Program-made: the position numbers and the translations under genes
Assembly: GCA_031553195.1 (NCBI GenBank)
Contig: JAVBLV010000060.1
Location: 1 to 6,030, forward strand
Direction of reading: 5' to 3'
Source: JAVBLV01 sp031553195
GTDB taxonomy: Bacteria; Bacteroidota; Bacteroidia; Bacteroidales; P3
DNA: 6,030 nt
Shown: positions 5,908 through 6,030 of the stretch, one piece after another
Numbering within the stretch: position 1 is the stretch's first letter
Layout: each line of letters begins with the position of its first letter
The notes under the pieces: model-generated
Database searches by the model: none
The model's input: only the letters and a program-made list of their open reading frames with translations
Told to the model about the DNA's origin: nothing

Positions 5908-6030
5908 TTAAACGGCTTTAGTTCCGAAATAAATAAGTTCTTTGAGGTTTTGGTTATTTTTAATCATGTTTGGCTTTAGCCCAAACATGCGATAAATTCG
6001 CTGGATTAGTAAAGCATTGTAATTCATCGT
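5908..6030 (-). CDS. Unrecognised short leftward reading frame, open to the right edge
   Basis: Leftward from the right edge, a frame is open for 40 codons and ends in TAA at 5910-5908. It contains an ATG at 6027-6025 that would give a 39-residue product starting MNYNALLIQRIYRMFGLKPN and ending LIYFGTKAV. The frame is still open at position 6030, so this may equally be the C-terminus of a larger gene. Composition and codon choice look like real protein: amphipathic, with Leu, Ile, Lys and Asn frequent as in the neighbouring genes. I do not recognise the family. The repeat cluster lies about 70 bp beyond its stop. It could also be the remnant of a mobile-element gene, for which there is no direct evidence. 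Confidence 0.45.
   Translation of the reverse strand, partial: TMNYNALLIQRIYRMFGLKPNMIKNNQNLKELIYFGTKAV

Noticed and set aside
5858..5918. AAGCCGT/ACGGCTT inverted repeat 47 bases apart
   Set aside because: Seven-base arms at this distance are weak, and the right arm lies within the putative coding frame; not supported as an element end.

Overview
This window looks like chromosomal DNA from a member of the Bacteroidota, most likely Bacteroidales. The DNA is AT-rich and no start codon has a convincing Shine-Dalgarno sequence. Two genes are preceded by exact TAnnTTTG promoter elements, the form used by the Bacteroidota primary sigma factor. The ribosomal protein bS16 carries the long charged tail typical of this phylum, and the MnmA protein resembles, from memory, the short MnmA2 type of Bacteroides. 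The content is mostly housekeeping. I see no phage, CRISPR, toxin-antitoxin or defence genes.

Layout. Positions 1-38 may hold the last codons of a rightward gene entering from the left. They are followed by a perfect 38-bp palindrome (62-99) and a rightward intrinsic terminator (140-184). Four leftward genes follow, in transcription order from the right: yicC (4786-3920), a secreted tetratricopeptide-repeat protein (3860-2040), rpsP (1913-1350) and mnmA (1260-196). yicC and rpsP each have their own promoter, and a hairpin terminator separates rpsP from mnmA. To the right, divergent from yicC, is a membrane zinc metallopeptidase of the YugP family (4895-5572), which ends in a strong terminator (5601-5645). 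The intergenic region 5646-5907 has no gene but holds a compact cluster of direct and inverted repeats (5768-5838). The right edge (6030-5908) carries the end, or the whole, of a short leftward reading frame that I do not recognise.

How the genes fit together. MnmA thiolates the wobble uridine of certain tRNAs, bS16 is a 30S subunit protein and YicC is an endoribonuclease family, so the leftward block leans towards translation and RNA metabolism. The TPR protein sits 59 bp behind yicC with no promoter seen between them and is probably co-transcribed, but its role is unknown. The parts most worth a second look are non-coding: the 38-bp palindrome, the dyad in the yicC/metallopeptidase divergent promoter region, and the repeat cluster near the right end.
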